DNA from: HGM11501 sp045123995
Lineage (GTDB): Bacteria > Bacillota > Clostridia > CAKSNL01 > HGM11501
Length of the DNA: 21,106 nucleotides
Direction: 5' to 3'
Assembly: GCA_045123995.1 (NCBI GenBank)
Contig: JBGVKY010000009.1
Span: 1 to 21,106, forward strand
This document shows, piece by piece, positions 20,190 through 21,106 of this stretch; position 1 is the stretch's first letter; each line of letters opens with the position of its first letter. The position numbers were made by a program, and so were the translations under genes. The notes beneath the pieces were generated by a model. The model was not told where the DNA came from. It saw only the letters and a list, made by a program, of their open reading frames with translations, and searched no databases.

Positions 20190-20340
20190 ATAGCTAAATA
20201 GTGTGCACATAATCTTTACGCAGGCGAAAGAGTCGCTCTGCGGATTTTTTGTCGCACTCAATTAGCTTGCTAGGTTATTTTAAGGAGTGGTGCCTATGAT
20301 TGTGCGGAGCTTTTTCTACATCTAATGATTATTTTAATAA
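20190..20340 (+). promoter_or_regulatory. Structured 5' leader RNA of unassigned class
   Basis: The first 80 bases fold into one long rod with regular internal loops: 20192-20197 with 20262-20267 (AGCTAA/TTAGCT), 20200-20205 with 20253-20258 (AGTGTG/CGCACT, one G-U), 20211-20214 with 20243-20246, 20219-20223 with 20238-20242 (CGCAG/CTGCG), and 20224-20227 with 20233-20236, loop AAGAG. Downstream segments could form competing pairs: GCTCTGC (20235-20241) with GCGGAGC (20304-20310), which is followed by five T's; and CACTC (20255-20259) with GAGTG (20285-20289). Competing folds suggest a regulatory leader or a short RNA, but I could not match it to any riboswitch consensus I know. Structure was found by eye. 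Confidence 0.5.
20296..20325 (+). CDS. Possible nine-residue leader peptide
   Basis: ATG at 20296 opens the frame MIVRSFFYI, closed by TAA at 20323-20325. An AAGGAG site (20282-20287) sits eight bases upstream. The frame lies within the structured leader, 27 bases before the start of the main gene. It may be chance; no run of a single amino acid that would suggest classical attenuation is present. Confidence 0.25.
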   Translation: MIVRSFFYI

Positions 20341-20352
20341 GGAGGAAAAAGT

Positions 20353-21106
20353 ATGAAAGAAATAAACTTTGAAAAAATTAACGAAGATTATGAAAAAATG
20401 AATGAAAACGAAAAATTGGCCGTTCGTTACGGAGCAGAGGGCAGGAATCTAAGCCAGGTTATAAAAAACAGTCCTGAAAAAATTGATTATCCTGATAAAA
20501 TTTTTGATGCCTGGGACATGGGGGTAAATATGCGTAAAAACGGAACATCAAAAAAATTCCTTTCGGGAATAGAAAAAGAAAGCATGGATTCTTTAAGCCA
20601 TCCAAACGGCATATCTGATGAGCCTCTCAAGGATATATGGGGAAATGATTTAGTCGGTGAATACTCGCCAGGCAAAGGGGAAACAAAAAAGGAAGATGCC
20701 GGAAATTTCAAATTGGATTCAGCGGAAAGTGAAAAATATTTCCCTGAAGAAAACTATCTGTTGAACCCCCAAGAAAAATATGATAAAATGTATATGGAAA
20801 ATTATAGTAATGAATTCTCTTCAGGCAAAACAAAAGGCGGAAAAACCCATGTTACTTACGGCTGTGAAGATGAAAACATAGTGGGAGGAATTCAGTTAAG
20901 ACTCAAAGAAATGGGGTATAAAGGTAAATCCGGAGCAGAAATAAATATAACCGGAACATTTGATAAAAACACCGAAGAGGGCATTAAACAATTTCAGGAA
21001 GACAGAGGTCTTACCGTAACAGGAATTTTAGATGATGCAACAAAGGAAGAAATGGGCTTTGCCGAGGATTATTCCATTTCAAGAAAAGGAAAAAATGCAA
21101 CACCCT
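20353..21106 (+). CDS. Peptidoglycan-binding-domain protein (partial, runs off the window)
   Basis: The frame opens with ATG 20353 behind a consensus AAGGAGG (20339-20345) and stays open to the window end, giving 251 codons. Residues 178-234 (GGIQLRLKEMGYKG, ITGTFDKNTEEGIKQFQ, RGLTVTGILDDATKEEM) are a PG_binding_1 repeat, the three-helix module that binds peptidoglycan. The first 175 residues are acidic and Lys-rich, hydrophilic and not recognised. There is no signal peptide and no membrane segment at the N-terminus, which is unusual for a wall-binding protein. A catalytic domain may lie beyond the window. Possible roles: a spore or mother-cell wall enzyme, a phage-like or secreted lytic protein exported by another route, or a toxin with a wall-binding module. 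The gene follows a structured leader. Confidence 0.8.
   Translation, partial: MKEINFEKINEDYEKMNENEKLAVRYGAEGRNLSQVIKNSPEKIDYPDKIFDAWDMGVNMRKNGTSKKFLSGIEKESMDSLSHPNGISDEPLKDIWGNDLVGEYSPGKGETKKEDAGNFKLDSAESEKYFPEENYLLNPQEKYDKMYMENYSNEFSSGKTKGGKTHVTYGCEDENIVGGIQLRLKEMGYKGKSGAEINITGTFDKNTEEGIKQFQEDRGLTVTGILDDATKEEMGFAEDYSISRKGKNATP

Noticed and set aside
20190..20340. Assignment of the leader to the c-di-AMP (ydaO), c-di-GMP, T-box, SAM, TPP, fluoride, 6S or tmRNA class
   Set aside because: None of the conserved core sequences of these RNAs as I know them is present (for example no GGAGGAACC-type ydaO core, no GGCAAACC of c-di-GMP-I, no T-box GGNACC). A diverged member cannot be excluded without a covariance search.

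Overview
This 21.1 kb window looks like chromosomal DNA from a low-GC, spore-forming member of the Clostridia (Bacillota). The reasons are the sporulation genes yqfC, yqfD, a ylbJ-like gene and pdaA, strong AGGAGG-type ribosome binding sites, frequent TTG and GTG starts, U-tailed terminators, and a gene order (yqfC-yqfD-phoH-pgpH-ybeY-era-yqzL-recO) typical of Firmicutes. The species cannot be named from the sequence alone. There are no rRNA or tRNA genes, no CRISPR array, and no intact transposase or integrase gene.

Layout. (1) 1-1800: the 3' end of a probable surface protein converges with a lone galactokinase gene (galK); each has its own terminator in the 85-bp gap. (2) 1758-5645: a tight operon from a good sigma-A promoter: trmN6-like tRNA methyltransferase, rsmI, a histidine phosphatase, an unrecognised 272-aa protein, and an OGG-type DNA glycosylase, closed by a strong hairpin terminator. 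(3) 5610-6706: a ylbJ-like sporulation membrane protein on the minus strand. It diverges from yqfC across a short region where sigma-E-like promoters face both ways and share one -35 block. (4) 6729-13427: the sporulation/core block yqfC, yqfD, phoH, pgpH (c-di-AMP phosphodiesterase), ybeY, era, a 47-aa yqzL-like gene and recO, with most neighbours overlapping or touching. (5) 13567-16197: ppdK (pyruvate phosphate dikinase), with codon choice of a highly expressed gene. (6) 16198-16917: 0.7 kb without a gene, holding three terminator hairpins, two of which belong to a duplicated module with exactly conserved internal spacing, plus a helically phased GGCA-type repeat. (7) 16859-19222: a polar amino acid ABC transporter (lipoprotein binding protein, permease, ATPase) from a near-consensus promoter. 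(8) 19170-20142: a PdaA-like spore-cortex deacetylase whose promoter is woven into the terminator of the transporter operon. (9) 20156-21106: a promoter, a long structured 5' leader, and the start of a peptidoglycan-binding-domain protein with no signal peptide, cut by the window end.

No complete new defence or mobile system is visible. The best candidates for something undescribed are the structured leader at 20190-20340, which I could not assign to a riboswitch class, with its unusual downstream gene; the duplicated terminator modules after ppdK; and several compact RNA or promoter arrangements (the shared -35 between the sporulation genes, the start-occluding hairpin before the yqzL-like gene, and the terminator/promoter interleaving before pdaA).
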